64,000 bases of DNA from an uncultured bacterium (GCA_903928495.1 CAIYQZ010000061.1:62001-126000); one strand, 5' to 3'. Shown: positions 47,574 through 57,460, numbered from the stretch's first letter. Notes: generated from the letters alone by a model not told the origin. Made by a program: numbers and translations.

Positions 47574-49058
47574 ATGCAAAACGGAACATTACTCGCCGCA
47601 GTCGACCTGGGCTCCAACAGTTTCAGGCTCGAAATCGGGCGGTACGACCACGGTCACATTCAACGCGTGGAATACCTGAAGGAAGGCGTGCGCCAGGGCG
47701 GTGGCCTGGGTGAAGACCGCAACCTCTCCGACGTGGTCATGCAACGTGGCTGGGACTGCCTGGCCCGCTTTGCGGAACGCATCAAGGGTTTTCAGCGCAC
47801 ACAGGTGCGCGCCGTTGCCACGCAAACACTGCGCGAGGCACGCAACCGGGACGTTTTCATCCAGAAGGCGCAGCAGATCCTGGGTTTTCCCATCGAAGTG
47901 ATTTCCGGTCTGGAAGAAGCTCGGCTGATTTACCAGGGCGTGTCACGCCTGTTGCCACAGTCTGACGAACGCCGGCTGGTGGTCGACATCGGCGGGCGGT
48001 CCACCGAAATCATCATGGGCCAAGGCTTCCAGGCCAAGGCCATGGACTCCTTCCGGCTGGGCAGCGTGGCGTGGTCGGCGCGTTACTTCCCCGACAACGT
48101 GTTTGCCCCTGCCGCGTTCAAAACCGCCGAGATTGCCGCGCAAGCCGTGCTCGACGAGGCTTTGGACATGTTTCCACGCGACCAGTGGGACGTGGCCTAC
48201 GGCTCCTCAGGCACCGTGGGTGCCATCGCCGATGTACTGGCTGCCAATGGCCGCGACGGTGACACCATCAGCCGCGAAAGCCTGGATTGGCTGCAGGAGC
48301 GCCTGATCAGGGCGCAAACCGTCGACAACCTGCGCCTGGAAGGCATCAAGGACGACCGCAAACTGGTCATCGGTGGCGGCATCAGCGTGCTGCGGGCTGT
48401 GTTTGACCTGTTCAGCATCGACCACATGCAGGCCGCACAGGGGGCGCTTCGCAACGGTGCCCTGTATGACCTGATTGACCGGGGCTCCGACGTGTCGGAC
48501 GTGCGCGAACGCACGGTGCAGTGGCTTTGCGACCGTTTTTCAGTGGATTTGCCCCAGGCCAAACGCGTCGGACTGGTGGCCAACCACCTGTTCCACCAGA
48601 TTGCACAGCCCAACGAGCAAAAAGAGCGTCACTCCAAGAAGCTGGCATGGGCCGCGCAACTGCACGAGCTTGGGGTGCACATCTCGCACGACGATGCCCA
48701 CCACCATGGCGCATACGTGCTAGAGCATGTTGATGCACCCGGTTTCTCCATGGTGGAACTGCAACGCCTGAGCCTGCTGGTGCTGGGCCAGCGCGGCAAA
48801 CTGCGCAAGTTGGAGGCCTACCTCGACGACGAGTTGCTGGTGAAACAACTGGTGTGCCTGCGTCTGGCGGTGTTGCTGTGCCATGCGCGCCGGGACCCAG
48901 CACACCAAGCCATTTCACTCCAGTTCAAACCCAGGCAATTCAAGCTGGTGGCCGATGTCGGTTGGGCCACCGCACACCCACAGTCTGCCTGGTTGATCCA
49001 GGAAGAAGCCCTGGCTTGGCAGAAGGTGGGCTGGCGCCTGACGTTTGTTTTCAACTGA
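47574..49058 (+). CDS. ppx: Exopolyphosphatase / guanosine pentaphosphate phosphatase
   Basis: The 494-residue Ppx/GppA enzyme cleaves phosphate from the ends of polyphosphate. It has the actin-like nucleotide-binding motifs AAVDLGSNSFRLEIGRYDHG near residues 8-27 and LVVDIGGRSTEIIMG, the catalytic Glu region EVISGLEEARLIYQGV, and a C-terminal HD-like domain (LHELGVHISHDDAHHHGAYV). It is divergent from pstS and convergent with ppk. Confidence 0.93.
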   Translation: MQNGTLLAAVDLGSNSFRLEIGRYDHGHIQRVEYLKEGVRQGGGLGEDRNLSDVVMQRGWDCLARFAERIKGFQRTQVRAVATQTLREARNRDVFIQKAQQILGFPIEVISGLEEARLIYQGVSRLLPQSDERRLVVDIGGRSTEIIMGQGFQAKAMDSFRLGSVAWSARYFPDNVFAPAAFKTAEIAAQAVLDEALDMFPRDQWDVAYGSSGTVGAIADVLAANGRDGDTISRESLDWLQERLIRAQTVDNLRLEGIKDDRKLVIGGGISVLRAVFDLFSIDHMQAAQGALRNGALYDLIDRGSDVSDVRERTVQWLCDRFSVDLPQAKRVGLVANHLFHQIAQPNEQKERHSKKLAWAAQLHELGVHISHDDAHHHGAYVLEHVDAPGFSMVELQRLSLLVLGQRGKLRKLEAYLDDELLVKQLVCLRLAVLLCHARRDPAHQAISLQFKPRQFKLVADVGWATAHPQSAWLIQEEALAWQKVGWRLTFVFN

Positions 49059-49107
49059 CCCGTGCAGCGCTGGCAGCGGATGCCAGCGATGCGGGGTTTG
49101 GTACCGG

Positions 49108-51351
49108 TCAGCCTTTTCTGCCGTAGCGCGCCATCAGTGTGGCCTGTGCGGACACTGCGGGCAATGCGCGGCCCTTGGCCGAATGTTCCACCACGGCCGG
49201 CACATAGTGGCCGTCCGCTGACAAATCCCATGCGTCGCGCGTGTCAGACATGTAAAGCGTCTGGCATTCGTCGATCACCCGCTGCTTGAGGTGGGGGTCG
49301 GTCACCGGCCAGGCCAGTTCCACGCGCCGCAGCATGTTGCGGTTCATCCAGTCGGCGCTGGACAGCCACAGCAGATCTTCGTCGCCAATCTGGAATCGGA
49401 ACACCCTGGAATGCTCCAGCAAGCGCCCGATGACCGAGCGCACGCGAATGTTGTCGGTCACACCTTTGACACCCGCCGGCAAGATGCAGGCGCCGCGCAC
49501 CACGATGTCGATCTGAACGCCACACTGTGATGCATGGGCAAGACCACGCGCCAGCGCCTCGTCGGTCAGGGCATTCATCTTCAGGAATATGCGTGCTGGC
49601 TGGCCCGCCAGCGCGGCGTGGCAGGCCTGTTCCATCTTCTCCAGCATCGTCTTGTGCAGGTGGAACGGAGCCACCAGCAGCTTGTGCAATTTGGGCAGAC
49701 GGTTCTGGCTGGCCAGGTGTAAAAACACCTGTTCCACGTCTTGCGTCAGCAAAGGGTCGGCGGTGAACTGACTCAGGTCGGTGTAGAGCTTGGCCGTGCC
49801 AGGGTTGTAATTACCGGTGGACAAATGGGCGTAGCGCACCAGGCGATTGCCCTCGCGGCGAGTCACCAGCATCATTTTGGCGTGGGTTTTCAACCCCACC
49901 ACGCCATACACCACCTGCGCGCCGACCGACTCCAACCGCTCGGCGTAGTTGATGTTGGCCTCTTCGTCGAAACGGGCCTTCAGTTCCACGACGGCGGTCA
50001 CCTCTTTGCCACGGCGCACGCCTTCGCGCAGCAGTTCCATCAGCTCCGAGCGGGCACCCGTGCGGTAAATGGTCTGCTTGATGGCCAGCACGTTGGGGTC
50101 TTCCACTGCTTCCCGCAGGAAAGCCAGAACAGATTCAAAGGTTTCATACGGCTGGTGCACCAGCACATCACCCTGCTGCAGGCGGTCAAAAAACGACTGT
50201 CCGGCGTTGAGCTGCGATGGCCAGCCCGCCAGGTAACGCTCAAAGCGCATCGACGGCCCGTCCACCAGGTCAATGAGCTGATTTAGGCGGACCAAATTGA
50301 CGGGGCCGTGGACGCGGTACAAGGCCTCGGGAGGCAAGCCAAACTGCTGCAACAGAAAGTCAGACAGGAACTCGGAGCACCCGGCAGAGACCTCCAGCCG
50401 CACGGCCTGGCCGTAATGGCGTTGCTGCAAGCCCTTGCGCAACGCGGTGCGCAGGTTTTTGACCTCTTCTTCGTCCACCGCCAGATCAGAGTGGCGGGTG
50501 ACTCGGAACTGCGAGAACTGCGTCACCTGCCGCCCGGGAAACAAGTCCACCAGGTGCCCGCGGATCAGGCTGGAGATGGACACAAAGTGCTGCTGCTTGG
50601 AGCCTTTGGCCGCAGGCATGGCCAGGTAACGCGGCAAAAAACGCGGCACTTTGACGATGGCAATTTCGTTTTCGCGGCCAAATGCATCGCGCCCCGCCAG
50701 GCGCACGATGAAATTGAGCGACTTGTTGGCCACCTGCGGAAAAGGGTGCGCCGGGTCCAGCCCCACCGGCACCAGCAGGGGCTGCACTTCGCGCACAAAG
50801 TGGTCGCGCACCCATGCACGCTGGCGCACATTGCGCTCACCGTGGGCCAGGGTTTTGATGCCGCGTTTTTCCAGCGCGGGCAACAGGTCGTGGTTGTAAA
50901 TCTGGTACTGCTCATCGACCAGGGCGTGCACCCGTTGCGAGAGGGCGGCAAAACTCAGGTCGGTGTAGGCCCCTTTTTTGTCGTTGCTCAGTTGTGCCGT
51001 CATGTGCGCGGCAGCACGCACCTCGAAGAACTCATCGAGGTTGGACGAGACGATGCACAGGTAGCGCAGGCGCTCCAGCAGCGGCACATCGGGCCTGCGC
51101 GCCCAACTCAGCACCCGTTCGTTGAACGACAGGATGCTCTGGTCACGGTCCAGAAAATGCAGCCGAGCTGGCGTTGGCAAGGCCACCTGACCTGGCTTCT
51201 TGGCCACGCCACGGGGCTTTGCTTTGGCCAGCCCCAAACCGGCCGGCACGCGAGAGGACTTGGACGCCCTGGCTTTGGGCTCGTCAACAGCGACGGCGCT
51301 GGAAGCAGGATCAGGCAGCGATGAGGGCAAGGTCATGTGGGGAAAGGCCAA
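49108..51351 (-). CDS. ppk1: Polyphosphate kinase 1
   Basis: This enzyme polymerises ATP gamma-phosphate into polyphosphate at the membrane. The 747-residue protein has a 60-residue N-terminal Ala/Ser/Lys-rich extension, then the PPK N domain from LHFLDRDQSILSFNERVLSW. The autophosphorylated His is in GLKTHAKMMLVTRREG, and the second conserved His region is in YAHLSTGNYNPGTAKLYTDL. Either the ATG at 51351 or one at 51336 starts it. A Pho box lies about 60 bases upstream inside the end of the preceding gene. Confidence 0.93.
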   Translation of the reverse strand: MAFPHMTLPSSLPDPASSAVAVDEPKARASKSSRVPAGLGLAKAKPRGVAKKPGQVALPTPARLHFLDRDQSILSFNERVLSWARRPDVPLLERLRYLCIVSSNLDEFFEVRAAAHMTAQLSNDKKGAYTDLSFAALSQRVHALVDEQYQIYNHDLLPALEKRGIKTLAHGERNVRQRAWVRDHFVREVQPLLVPVGLDPAHPFPQVANKSLNFIVRLAGRDAFGRENEIAIVKVPRFLPRYLAMPAAKGSKQQHFVSISSLIRGHLVDLFPGRQVTQFSQFRVTRHSDLAVDEEEVKNLRTALRKGLQQRHYGQAVRLEVSAGCSEFLSDFLLQQFGLPPEALYRVHGPVNLVRLNQLIDLVDGPSMRFERYLAGWPSQLNAGQSFFDRLQQGDVLVHQPYETFESVLAFLREAVEDPNVLAIKQTIYRTGARSELMELLREGVRRGKEVTAVVELKARFDEEANINYAERLESVGAQVVYGVVGLKTHAKMMLVTRREGNRLVRYAHLSTGNYNPGTAKLYTDLSQFTADPLLTQDVEQVFLHLASQNRLPKLHKLLVAPFHLHKTMLEKMEQACHAALAGQPARIFLKMNALTDEALARGLAHASQCGVQIDIVVRGACILPAGVKGVTDNIRVRSVIGRLLEHSRVFRFQIGDEDLLWLSSADWMNRNMLRRVELAWPVTDPHLKQRVIDECQTLYMSDTRDAWDLSADGHYVPAVVEHSAKGRALPAVSAQATLMARYGRKG

Positions 51352-51388
51352 AAAGTGACCAATTCATGATATCCACATGTCCACACGG

Positions 51389-52507
51389 TTATTTTGCAGG
51401 CGTGTGACGGAATGGTGACACGACCTTGCCGGCCTGCGCAGATTTTGAAACAAAACCGGCTTCCACCGCTTTTCTGTATTGACTTTTATGCTTCTGAATT
51501 GGAACCAGGTGTTGCACAAACTGTTGTGCTGATTGGATCCAGTTGAAGTCCAGCGCCCGCAACCGGGCATGGTGCCTGGGCAAGCCGAGGGCGCGCAGCA
51601 CGGCCTCGCGCAAGTCGTGGGCCATCGCGCCTCCCTGCCCGGCGGCCAGAATGTCCATCGGGCCATGCTCGGGATACGCCGCCACAGGCGTGCCGCACGA
51701 CATGGCCTCCAGCATCACCTGGCCAAACGTTTCCACGCGGCTGGGAAACACCAGCACATCGGCACTGGCATACAGCGCTGCCAGTTCGGTCGGAGGCAGG
51801 TGTCCCAGCCAGTGCACCTCGGGGTAGCTGGCCTGCAGGTGGGCCAACTGAGGCCCCACGCCGCACACCACCTTGCTGCCCGGCAAGTCCAGCTGCAAAA
51901 AGTCAGGCAGGTTCTTTTCAGCGGCCACACGGCCCACATACAGCAACAACGGTCGGGGCAAAGGGCCCAGCGTCGGGCTGGCCAGGGCTTGAGGCTCAAA
52001 GCCAAACAGCCGCGTGTCCACCCCGGGTGTCCAGGCCCGGACGCGACGAAAACCTTTGCTCTCCAGCATGTGACTCACACTCTGGCTGGCCACCAGCACG
52101 CCCTGTGACGGCGCGTGGAACCAGCGCAGAACCGCGTAGCCCAACTGCCGGGGCAAGCGGTGACGCGCGTGGAGGATGTCGGGGAATTTGGTGTGGAATG
52201 CCGTGGTGAACGGCAGCTTTCGCCGCAGGCAATAGCGTCGGGCAGCCCAGCCGAGCGGGCCCTCGGTGGCCAGGTGAATGGCATCGGGGCGCGATGCAGC
52301 CAGCAGCTCGGCCAACTCGCGGTGTGGCCAGAAGGCCATGCCCACTCCCGGAGACCCAGGCATCGCGACCTGCCGCTGGAAACGCCCGGGATGCACCAGA
52401 TCGACTTCGTGCCCTTGGGCAGCCAGCGCCCGAACCAACGCCTGCAGTGTGCTGACCACGCCGTTGACCTGTGGTGTCCAGGCATCGGTCACCAACGCAA
52501 TTTTCAT
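51389..52507 (-). CDS. GT4-family glycosyltransferase, possibly lipid-directed
   Basis: The 372-residue protein is a GT-B glycosyltransferase. It has the N-terminal MKIALVTDAWTPQVNGVVST, the mid segment FTTAFHTKFPDILHARHRLP, and the C-terminal donor site RVETFGQVMLEAMSCGTPVA with the E-x7-E pattern. These segments resemble MgtA/SqdX/Agt-type transferases that glycosylate diacylglycerol. The tail, residues 336-353, is coded by a repeat copy. The ATG at 52507 begins MKIALVTDA. It lies between the OlsB-like gene and ppk on the same strand. Specificity is inferred, not shown. Confidence 0.82.
   Translation of the reverse strand: MKIALVTDAWTPQVNGVVSTLQALVRALAAQGHEVDLVHPGRFQRQVAMPGSPGVGMAFWPHRELAELLAASRPDAIHLATEGPLGWAARRYCLRRKLPFTTAFHTKFPDILHARHRLPRQLGYAVLRWFHAPSQGVLVASQSVSHMLESKGFRRVRAWTPGVDTRLFGFEPQALASPTLGPLPRPLLLYVGRVAAEKNLPDFLQLDLPGSKVVCGVGPQLAHLQASYPEVHWLGHLPPTELAALYASADVLVFPSRVETFGQVMLEAMSCGTPVAAYPEHGPMDILAAGQGGAMAHDLREAVLRALGLPRHHARLRALDFNWIQSAQQFVQHLVPIQKHKSQYRKAVEAGFVSKSAQAGKVVSPFRHTPAK
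51403..51420 (-). promoter_or_regulatory. Pho box upstream of ppk1
   Basis: The minus strand reads TGTCACCATTCCGTCACA. Two repeats TGTCACC and CGTCACA are spaced 11 bases apart, as at pstS. It lies in the last codons of the glycosyltransferase gene, about 50-70 bases before the ppk start. An AT-rich stretch, AAAATAAC, follows at the right distance for a -10 element. Confidence 0.7.
51449..51500 (+). repeat. Dispersed AT-rich repeat, copy 6 (inside GT4 gene tail)
   Basis: Reads AAAACCGGCTTCCACCGCTT, 18 bases, then GCTTCTGAATTGG, antisense to the host gene. Its middle, TTCTGTATTGACTTTTAT, is nearly identical to the same region of copies 7 and 8. It encodes a Lys/Gln-rich segment in the C-terminal tail and leaves the frame open. 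Confidence 0.78.
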
Positions 52508-52554
52508 GTGTGTCTCCAGCTTTTTTTGAATCAGGCGCAAAGCGCCCGAGCGGG

Positions 52555-53421
52555 TCATGCGCCCAGGAAATGCTTGCGGTAACGGGGTGGCAGATCGGCG
52601 ATGCGCATGATCATGGGCAGGTCGGCGGCATTGAAGTCAGGATCCCAGGCGGGAGCACCCAGAATCTTGGCGCCCAACCTGAGGTAGCCCTTGATGAGCG
52701 CGGGCGGCTCCACGTCCAGCGAGGTGTCGAGCCTGTCCACTGGCAACCGCAAGCGAGGGCGCACATGGAACTCCACTGACGCCATGTGTTTGTCCTTCAG
52801 CTTGTGCCAGATGCTGGCTGCCACGTGGCCGCCACCCACCACGCCATGCGGGCCGTCACACTGCATGGGGATGCTGGCGCAACCGATCATGGTGTCGAGC
52901 CGGTTGCTCACCATGAAATCGGCCAGTGCACCCCACAACGCCATGATCACGCCGCCGTGGCGGTGATCGGGATGCACACAACTGCGCCCCAGTTCCACCA
53001 TGCGTTCACGCAAAAAACGCAGCCGTGTCAGGTCAAATTCGGTGTCGCTGTAAAAGCTGCCCACCCGCTTGGCTTGCGCGGGGGTGAGCACGCGGTAGGT
53101 GCCCACGACCATGCCCGTGGCGGACTCGCGCACCAGCAGGTGCTCGCAATAGTCGTCAAACAGGTCTATGTCGTGACCCTCCAGGGTGCGGGGCAAACGT
53201 GCGCCCATTTCGCCGGCAAACACGGCGTGGCGCAGTCGCTGCGCTTCGCGTACCTCGTCCTGGTGGTTGGCCCAAGCCACGGTCAACCCGCTTGCGGCGG
53301 GGGCTGGCGCAGTGACACGCACCGGGGGTACGGCCAGTGGCATTGCAGGTGACACGCGCAGCAGGCCCCGGGGCAAAGCGATGGGCGACAGGTCCATGGT
53401 CGGAGTGGGAAGTTCTTTCAT
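52555..53421 (-). CDS. OlsB-like N-acyltransferase (ornithine lipid synthesis)
   Basis: The 288-residue protein is a GNAT-fold acyltransferase of the OlsB/autoinducer-synthase-like group. It has EAQRLRHAVFAGEMGARL, FDDYCEHLLVRESATGMVVG, GSFYSDTEFDL, RMVELGRSCVHPDHRHGGVI and DTMIGCASIPMQ, all typical of OlsB, which transfers a 3-hydroxyacyl group from ACP to ornithine. An 80-residue Pro/Ala-rich N-terminal extension precedes the domain. No OlsA gene is next to it in the window. It heads a co-directional set with the GT4 gene and ppk. The ATG at 53421 begins MKELPTPTM. Confidence 0.8.
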   Translation of the reverse strand: MKELPTPTMDLSPIALPRGLLRVSPAMPLAVPPVRVTAPAPAASGLTVAWANHQDEVREAQRLRHAVFAGEMGARLPRTLEGHDIDLFDDYCEHLLVRESATGMVVGTYRVLTPAQAKRVGSFYSDTEFDLTRLRFLRERMVELGRSCVHPDHRHGGVIMALWGALADFMVSNRLDTMIGCASIPMQCDGPHGVVGGGHVAASIWHKLKDKHMASVEFHVRPRLRLPVDRLDTSLDVEPPALIKGYLRLGAKILGAPAWDPDFNAADLPMIMRIADLPPRYRKHFLGA

Positions 53422-53502
53422 GCGAGACTTTCGTTCTGTGGTTTTCACCCCGCATCTTGAAAACCCTCCGTGTCGACCACACGACTGTTCTGTGAATTTT
53501 TC

Positions 53503-54393
53503 ATGACAACACCTGCCGCATCGCCCGCTCACTCGCTGCACCGCCCGCTCTCAGGCATCCGCGTGCTCAGTTTGGCCCTCAACCTGCCAGGCCCGGCAGC
53601 GCTGTCGCGCCTGGCTGGCATGGGCGCCATCTGCACCAAGATCGAACCCCCGGCGGGCGACCCCATGGCGCTCTACAGTCCCGTCGCGTATGCGGCGATG
53701 CACGATGGACTGGCGGTGCAACAGGCCGACCTGAAGCAAGCGGAAGGCCAGCGAACGCTTCGCACGCTGCTGGCACAAACCGACGTGCTGCTGACGTCGT
53801 TCAGGCCCTCTGCGCTGAACAAGCTGGGTCTGGATGGGTCCACCCTGTCGGCGTCATTTCCGCATTTGTGTGTGGTCACCATCGTCGGTGCGCCCGGTGC
53901 CCGGGCAGAAGAAGCCGGTCACGACCTGACCTACATGGCCGAGGCCGGTTTGGTGCCCGACCTGAACCTGCCACCCACCCTGTACGCAGACATGGCCGGT
54001 GCCCTGGCCGCCAGCGAAGCCGTGTTGCAGGCCGTTCTGGTGCGCCACACCCAGGGCCACGGCGTGTCGATGGAGGTGGCGCTGAGCGAAGCAGCCAAGT
54101 GGCTCGCATTGCCGCGTGAATGGGGGCTGACCCAGCCAAAAGGCGATGTGGGTGGCGGCCACGCAGGCTACCGCGTCTACCCATGCGCCGACGGGCGCGT
54201 GGCCCTGGCAGCTCTGGAGCCGCATTTCGCACGCGCCCTGTGCCAGGTGGCCGGGCTGGCGCCCGACGCGTTTCAGCACATGCGAGCCTCCGACACACAC
54301 AGCCAACTCGCACAGTGGCTGCAAGGCCAGTCACGGCAGTCTCTGGAGGCACTGGCTGTTGCACACGACCTCCCACTGCTGACGCTGCCGTGA
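53503..54393 (+). CDS. CaiB/BaiF CoA-transferase family III protein, short
   Basis: The 296-residue protein starts with PLSGIRVLSLALNLPGPAAL and IEPPAGDPMALYSP, and has the catalytic Asp in AGHDLTYMAEAG near residue 140. LPPTLYADMAGALAASEAVL and SMEVALSEAAKW follow. Most family III enzymes have about 400 residues; here the C-terminal part of the linker and second Rossmann half is shortened, a known short variant. The acyl group is unknown. It is divergent from the OlsB-like gene. The ATG at 53503 is preferred to a GTG at 53470. Confidence 0.83.
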   Translation: MTTPAASPAHSLHRPLSGIRVLSLALNLPGPAALSRLAGMGAICTKIEPPAGDPMALYSPVAYAAMHDGLAVQQADLKQAEGQRTLRTLLAQTDVLLTSFRPSALNKLGLDGSTLSASFPHLCVVTIVGAPGARAEEAGHDLTYMAEAGLVPDLNLPPTLYADMAGALAASEAVLQAVLVRHTQGHGVSMEVALSEAAKWLALPREWGLTQPKGDVGGGHAGYRVYPCADGRVALAALEPHFARALCQVAGLAPDAFQHMRASDTHSQLAQWLQGQSRQSLEALAVAHDLPLLTLP

Positions 54394-54499
54394 AAAAACC
54401 AACGTGTTTGGACAACATGCCACACCGCAGAAGCAAAACGCTGTTCAAAACGTGGGGTAAACGCTATCCTGCCGCACTGAACACAAGAGGGACACCGGG

Positions 54500-54922
54500 A
54501 TGACTTTATTGCTGATCTGGCTGGCTTTCGCAGCCGCCTTGGGTATGCTGGCCAAGCAACGTGGCCGCGGTTTTTTTTCATGGTTCCTCATCGGCACGGC
54601 CCTGTCACCCCTGTTGGGTTTTGTGCTGCTCATGATGAGCAAAGACCTGGCCCTTTCGGAAGCCATGGACACCATCACCCATGACATGGACCTCACACAT
54701 GTGAAGTGCCCCAAATGCACCGAATACGTGATGCCCGAGGCCACGGTCTGCCCCTACTGCCGCAACCCGCTGCAACCCAACCCTGAATACGTGAAGCAAC
54801 GGCTCGCCGACAAAATGGCCGAAGAGGCTGAGTTCCAGCGCGGGCGTCAGTTCAACTTCATCATTGCCACGGGTGTGGCTGTGGCCATTGCCGTTGTGGC
54901 CTGGCTCTCCACCTTCCTGTAA
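54500..54922 (+). CDS. Small membrane protein with a zinc ribbon
   Basis: The 140-residue protein has two N-terminal membrane segments (LLLIWLAFAAALGMLA and FFSWFLIGTALSPLLGFVLL), then a zinc ribbon with Cys at 70, 73, 84 and 87 (CPKC and CPYC), a charged helix and a C-terminal membrane segment (FIIATGVAVAIAVVAWLSTF). This resembles zinc-ribbon or DUF-type membrane proteins of unknown role. It has its own terminator downstream. Confidence 0.85.
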   Translation: MTLLLIWLAFAAALGMLAKQRGRGFFSWFLIGTALSPLLGFVLLMMSKDLALSEAMDTITHDMDLTHVKCPKCTEYVMPEATVCPYCRNPLQPNPEYVKQRLADKMAEEAEFQRGRQFNFIIATGVAVAIAVVAWLSTFL

Positions 54923-54944
54923 GGCGGGCCGCTCCCACTGACAC

Positions 54945-54968
54945 AGGGGCCGAAAGGCCCCTTTTGTT
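54945..54968 (+). terminator. Rho-independent terminator after the zinc-ribbon gene
   Basis: AGGGGCC and GGCCCCT pair around a GAAA tetraloop, then TTTTGTTT. A stable stem and a GNRA loop make this a clear signal. Confidence 0.9.
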
Positions 54969-54973
54969 TGGTC

Positions 54974-57460
54974 TCAGTGGGTTTTGCGGGTGGTGCGCCC
55001 GCCGTTGGGTTTGACGGGTTTCAGGTTCGGACTGCGAGGGGGCAGGCCGGTGTGCTGTGTCAGCACCTGACCTTTCACAGGTTGCTTGCCCTTCAGTCCG
55101 ACCACCACCCCTTTGCCGGGTGACGGCTTGGCCACCGCTGACGCAGTGCCCGTGCCGGGAGTGCTGTTTTTCTTGCGCGCACTTTGGTAGCCGCCATCGG
55201 TCAGCGGCTGGAACGTGGGAATGAGGTGGTGTTTGCCGTTGCCGATCAGGTCGGCGCGGCCCATGGTTTTCAGGGCCTCGCGCAGCAACGGCCAATTGTT
55301 CGGGTCGTGGTAACGCAAAAACGCCTTGTGCAGGCGGCGGCGTTTGTCGCCCCGCACAATGTCCACGGCTTCGTCGTCGTTCTCCGCCTGGCGGCGCACC
55401 TTGCGCAACGGATTTCGCCCCGAGTGGTACATGGCCGTGGCTGTGGCCATCGGGCTGGGGTAAAAGGTTTGCACCTGGTCGGCACGGAAGCCGTTTTTCT
55501 TCAGCCACAGGGCCAGGTTCATCATGTCTTCGTCGCGGGTGCCAGGGTGCGCAGCGATGAAGTACGGAATGAGAAACTGCTTTTTGCCCGCCTCTTCGCT
55601 GAACTTTTCAAACATCTGCTTGAACTTGTCGTAGCTGCCAATGCCAGGCTTCATCATTTTGGACAGCGGCCCTCCCTCGGTGTGCTCGGGCGCAATCTTG
55701 AGGTAGCCACCCACGTGGTGGGTCACCAGCTCTTTCACGTATTCGGGACTTTGCACGGCCAGGTCGTACCGCAGGCCTGAGCCGATGAGGATTTTCTTGA
55801 TGCCCTTCAGCCCACGCGCCCGCCGGTACATCTTGATGAGCGCCGAGTGATCGGTGTTGAGGTTGGAACAGATGCCCGGGTACACGCAGCTGGGTTTGCG
55901 GCAGGCAGCTTCAATTTCCGGGCTTTTGCAGCCAATGCGGTACATGTTGGCCGTGGGGCCACCCAGGTCTGAAATGACGCCGGTGAAGCCCTTCACCTTG
56001 TCGCGGATGTCTTCCACCTCCTGGATAACCGAGTCTTCCGAGCGGCTCTGGATGATGCGGCCCTCGTGCTCGGTGATGCTGCAAAAGGTGCAGCCGCCAA
56101 AACACCCGCGCATGATGTTCACACTGAACCGGATCATTTCCCACGCCGGGATTTTGGTGGCCCCGTCGTGGCTGCCGTTCTCGTCGGCATAGGCGGGGTG
56201 CGGGCTGCGGGCATAGGGCAGGCCAAACACCAGGTCCATTTCAGCGGTGGTGAGTGGGATGGGCGGCGGGGTGATCCACACGTCACGCGCCGTGGTGCCC
56301 TCGCCGTGCGCCTGCACCAGCGCACGGGCGTTGCCGGGGTTGGTTTCCAGGTGCAGCACGCGGTTGGCGTGGGCGTACAGCACGGGGTCGCTCTTCACCT
56401 GCTCGTAGCTCGGCAGGCGGATGACCGAGCGGTCGCGCGGCGGCACCCACAGCGCGCCATGCCCGCCCTTGCCGGTACCTGCCACCCGTGTGGGCAACGC
56501 AGGGTTTTGCATGAAGGCCAGCGGCTTGACATTGCCTTGCAGCACCGGGCCTTCATTATTTAAGCTTTTTTGGCCTCTAGCGCTTGTCTGTATTGATTTT
56601 TCAGCTTCACTTTCAGGACTGCCACCCATGCCGGGTTTGACACAGGTGGTGTCGTTTTCCTTCGCCAGGTCGGCTGTGGTCAGGTAGGGATTGACGTGGG
56701 CTTCCACCCGGCCCGGTGCATCCACGCTGGTGGAGTCAATCTCGAACCAACCTTCAGGGCTTTCACGCCGGAAAAACGCGGTGCCCCGCACATCGGTGAT
56801 CTGCGTCACCGGCTCGCGGGCGGCCAGGCGGTGGGCAATTTCCACGATGGCGCGTTCGGCGTTGCCATACAGCAGCAGGTCGCATTTGGCGTCGACCACG
56901 ATGCTGCGGCGCACCTTGTCGCTCCAGTAGTCGTAGTGGGCAATGCGGCGCAGGCTGCCCTCGATGCCGCCCAGGATGATGGGCACCTCGGGGAAGGCCT
57001 CGCGGCAGCGCTGGCTGTACACAATGGCCGCACGGTCGGGGCGCTTGCCGCCCACATCGCCGGGGGTGTAGGCGTCGTCACTGCGGATTTTGCGGTCCGC
57101 CGTGTAGCGGTTGATCATGCTGTCCATGTTCCCGGCGGTCACGCCCCAGAACAGGTTGGGCTTGCCCAGCACTCGAAACGGGTCGGCACTTTGCCAGTCG
57201 GGCTGGGCAATGATGCCGACCCTGAAGCCTTGGTTTTCGAGCATGCGGCCAATCACGGCCATGCCAAAGCTGGGGTGGTCGACGTAGGCGTCGCCGGTCA
57301 CCAGCACGATGTCGCAACTGTCCCAACCCAGTTTGTCCATTTCGGCCCGGCTCATGGGCAGAAACGGCGCCGTGCCAAAGCGGGCCGCCCAGTACTTGCG
57401 GTAGCTGTTCAGCGGCTTGGCTGCGCGGGGAAATAATGAGACATCGACGGGGGCGTTCAT
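54974..57460 (-). CDS. YgiQ-family radical SAM protein
   Basis: The 828-residue protein belongs to the UPF0313/YgiQ family, whose function is unknown. The radical SAM cluster is CFGGCTFC in [20 protein letters not shown]. Also present are [39 protein letters not shown] and [16 protein letters not shown]. Residues about 282-300 are a polar insertion encoded by a dispersed repeat. The C-terminal 70 residues are Lys/Pro/Gly-rich. It is convergent with the zinc-ribbon gene. Confidence 0.93.
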   Translation of the reverse strand: MNAPVDVSLFPRAAKPLNSYRKYWAARFGTAPFLPMSRAEMDKLGWDSCDIVLVTGDAYVDHPSFGMAVIGRMLENQGFRVGIIAQPDWQSADPFRVLGKPNLFWGVTAGNMDSMINRYTADRKIRSDDAYTPGDVGGKRPDRAAIVYSQRCREAFPEVPIILGGIEGSLRRIAHYDYWSDKVRRSIVVDAKCDLLLYGNAERAIVEIAHRLAAREPVTQITDVRGTAFFRRESPEGWFEIDSTSVDAPGRVEAHVNPYLTTADLAKENDTTCVKPGMGGSPESEAEKSIQTSARGQKSLNNEGPVLQGNVKPLAFMQNPALPTRVAGTGKGGHGALWVPPRDRSVIRLPSYEQVKSDPVLYAHANRVLHLETNPGNARALVQAHGEGTTARDVWITPPPIPLTTAEMDLVFGLPYARSPHPAYADENGSHDGATKIPAWEMIRFSVNIMRGCFGGCTFCSITEHEGRIIQSRSEDSVIQEVEDIRDKVKGFTGVISDLGGPTANMYRIGCKSPEIEAACRKPSCVYPGICSNLNTDHSALIKMYRRARGLKGIKKILIGSGLRYDLAVQSPEYVKELVTHHVGGYLKIAPEHTEGGPLSKMMKPGIGSYDKFKQMFEKFSEEAGKKQFLIPYFIAAHPGTRDEDMMNLALWLKKNGFRADQVQTFYPSPMATATAMYHSGRNPLRKVRRQAENDDEAVDIVRGDKRRRLHKAFLRYHDPNNWPLLREALKTMGRADLIGNGKHHLIPTFQPLTDGGYQSARKKNSTPGTGTASAVAKPSPGKGVVVGLKGKQPVKGQVLTQHTGLPPRSPNLKPVKPNGGRTTRKTH
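56561..56616 (+). repeat. Dispersed AT-rich repeat, copy 7 (inside ygiQ-like gene)
   Basis: Reads TTTTGGCCTCTAGCGCTT, 18 bases, then GCTTCACTTTCA, antisense to the host gene. Translated, it gives a Ser/Lys/Glu-rich stretch between PESEAEKS and KSLNNEG without a stop. Confidence 0.82.

Noticed and set aside
47440-47580. Shared bidirectional Pho control of ppx
   Set aside because: The Pho box is oriented toward pstS and no second box or -10 element at the right distance points to ppx.
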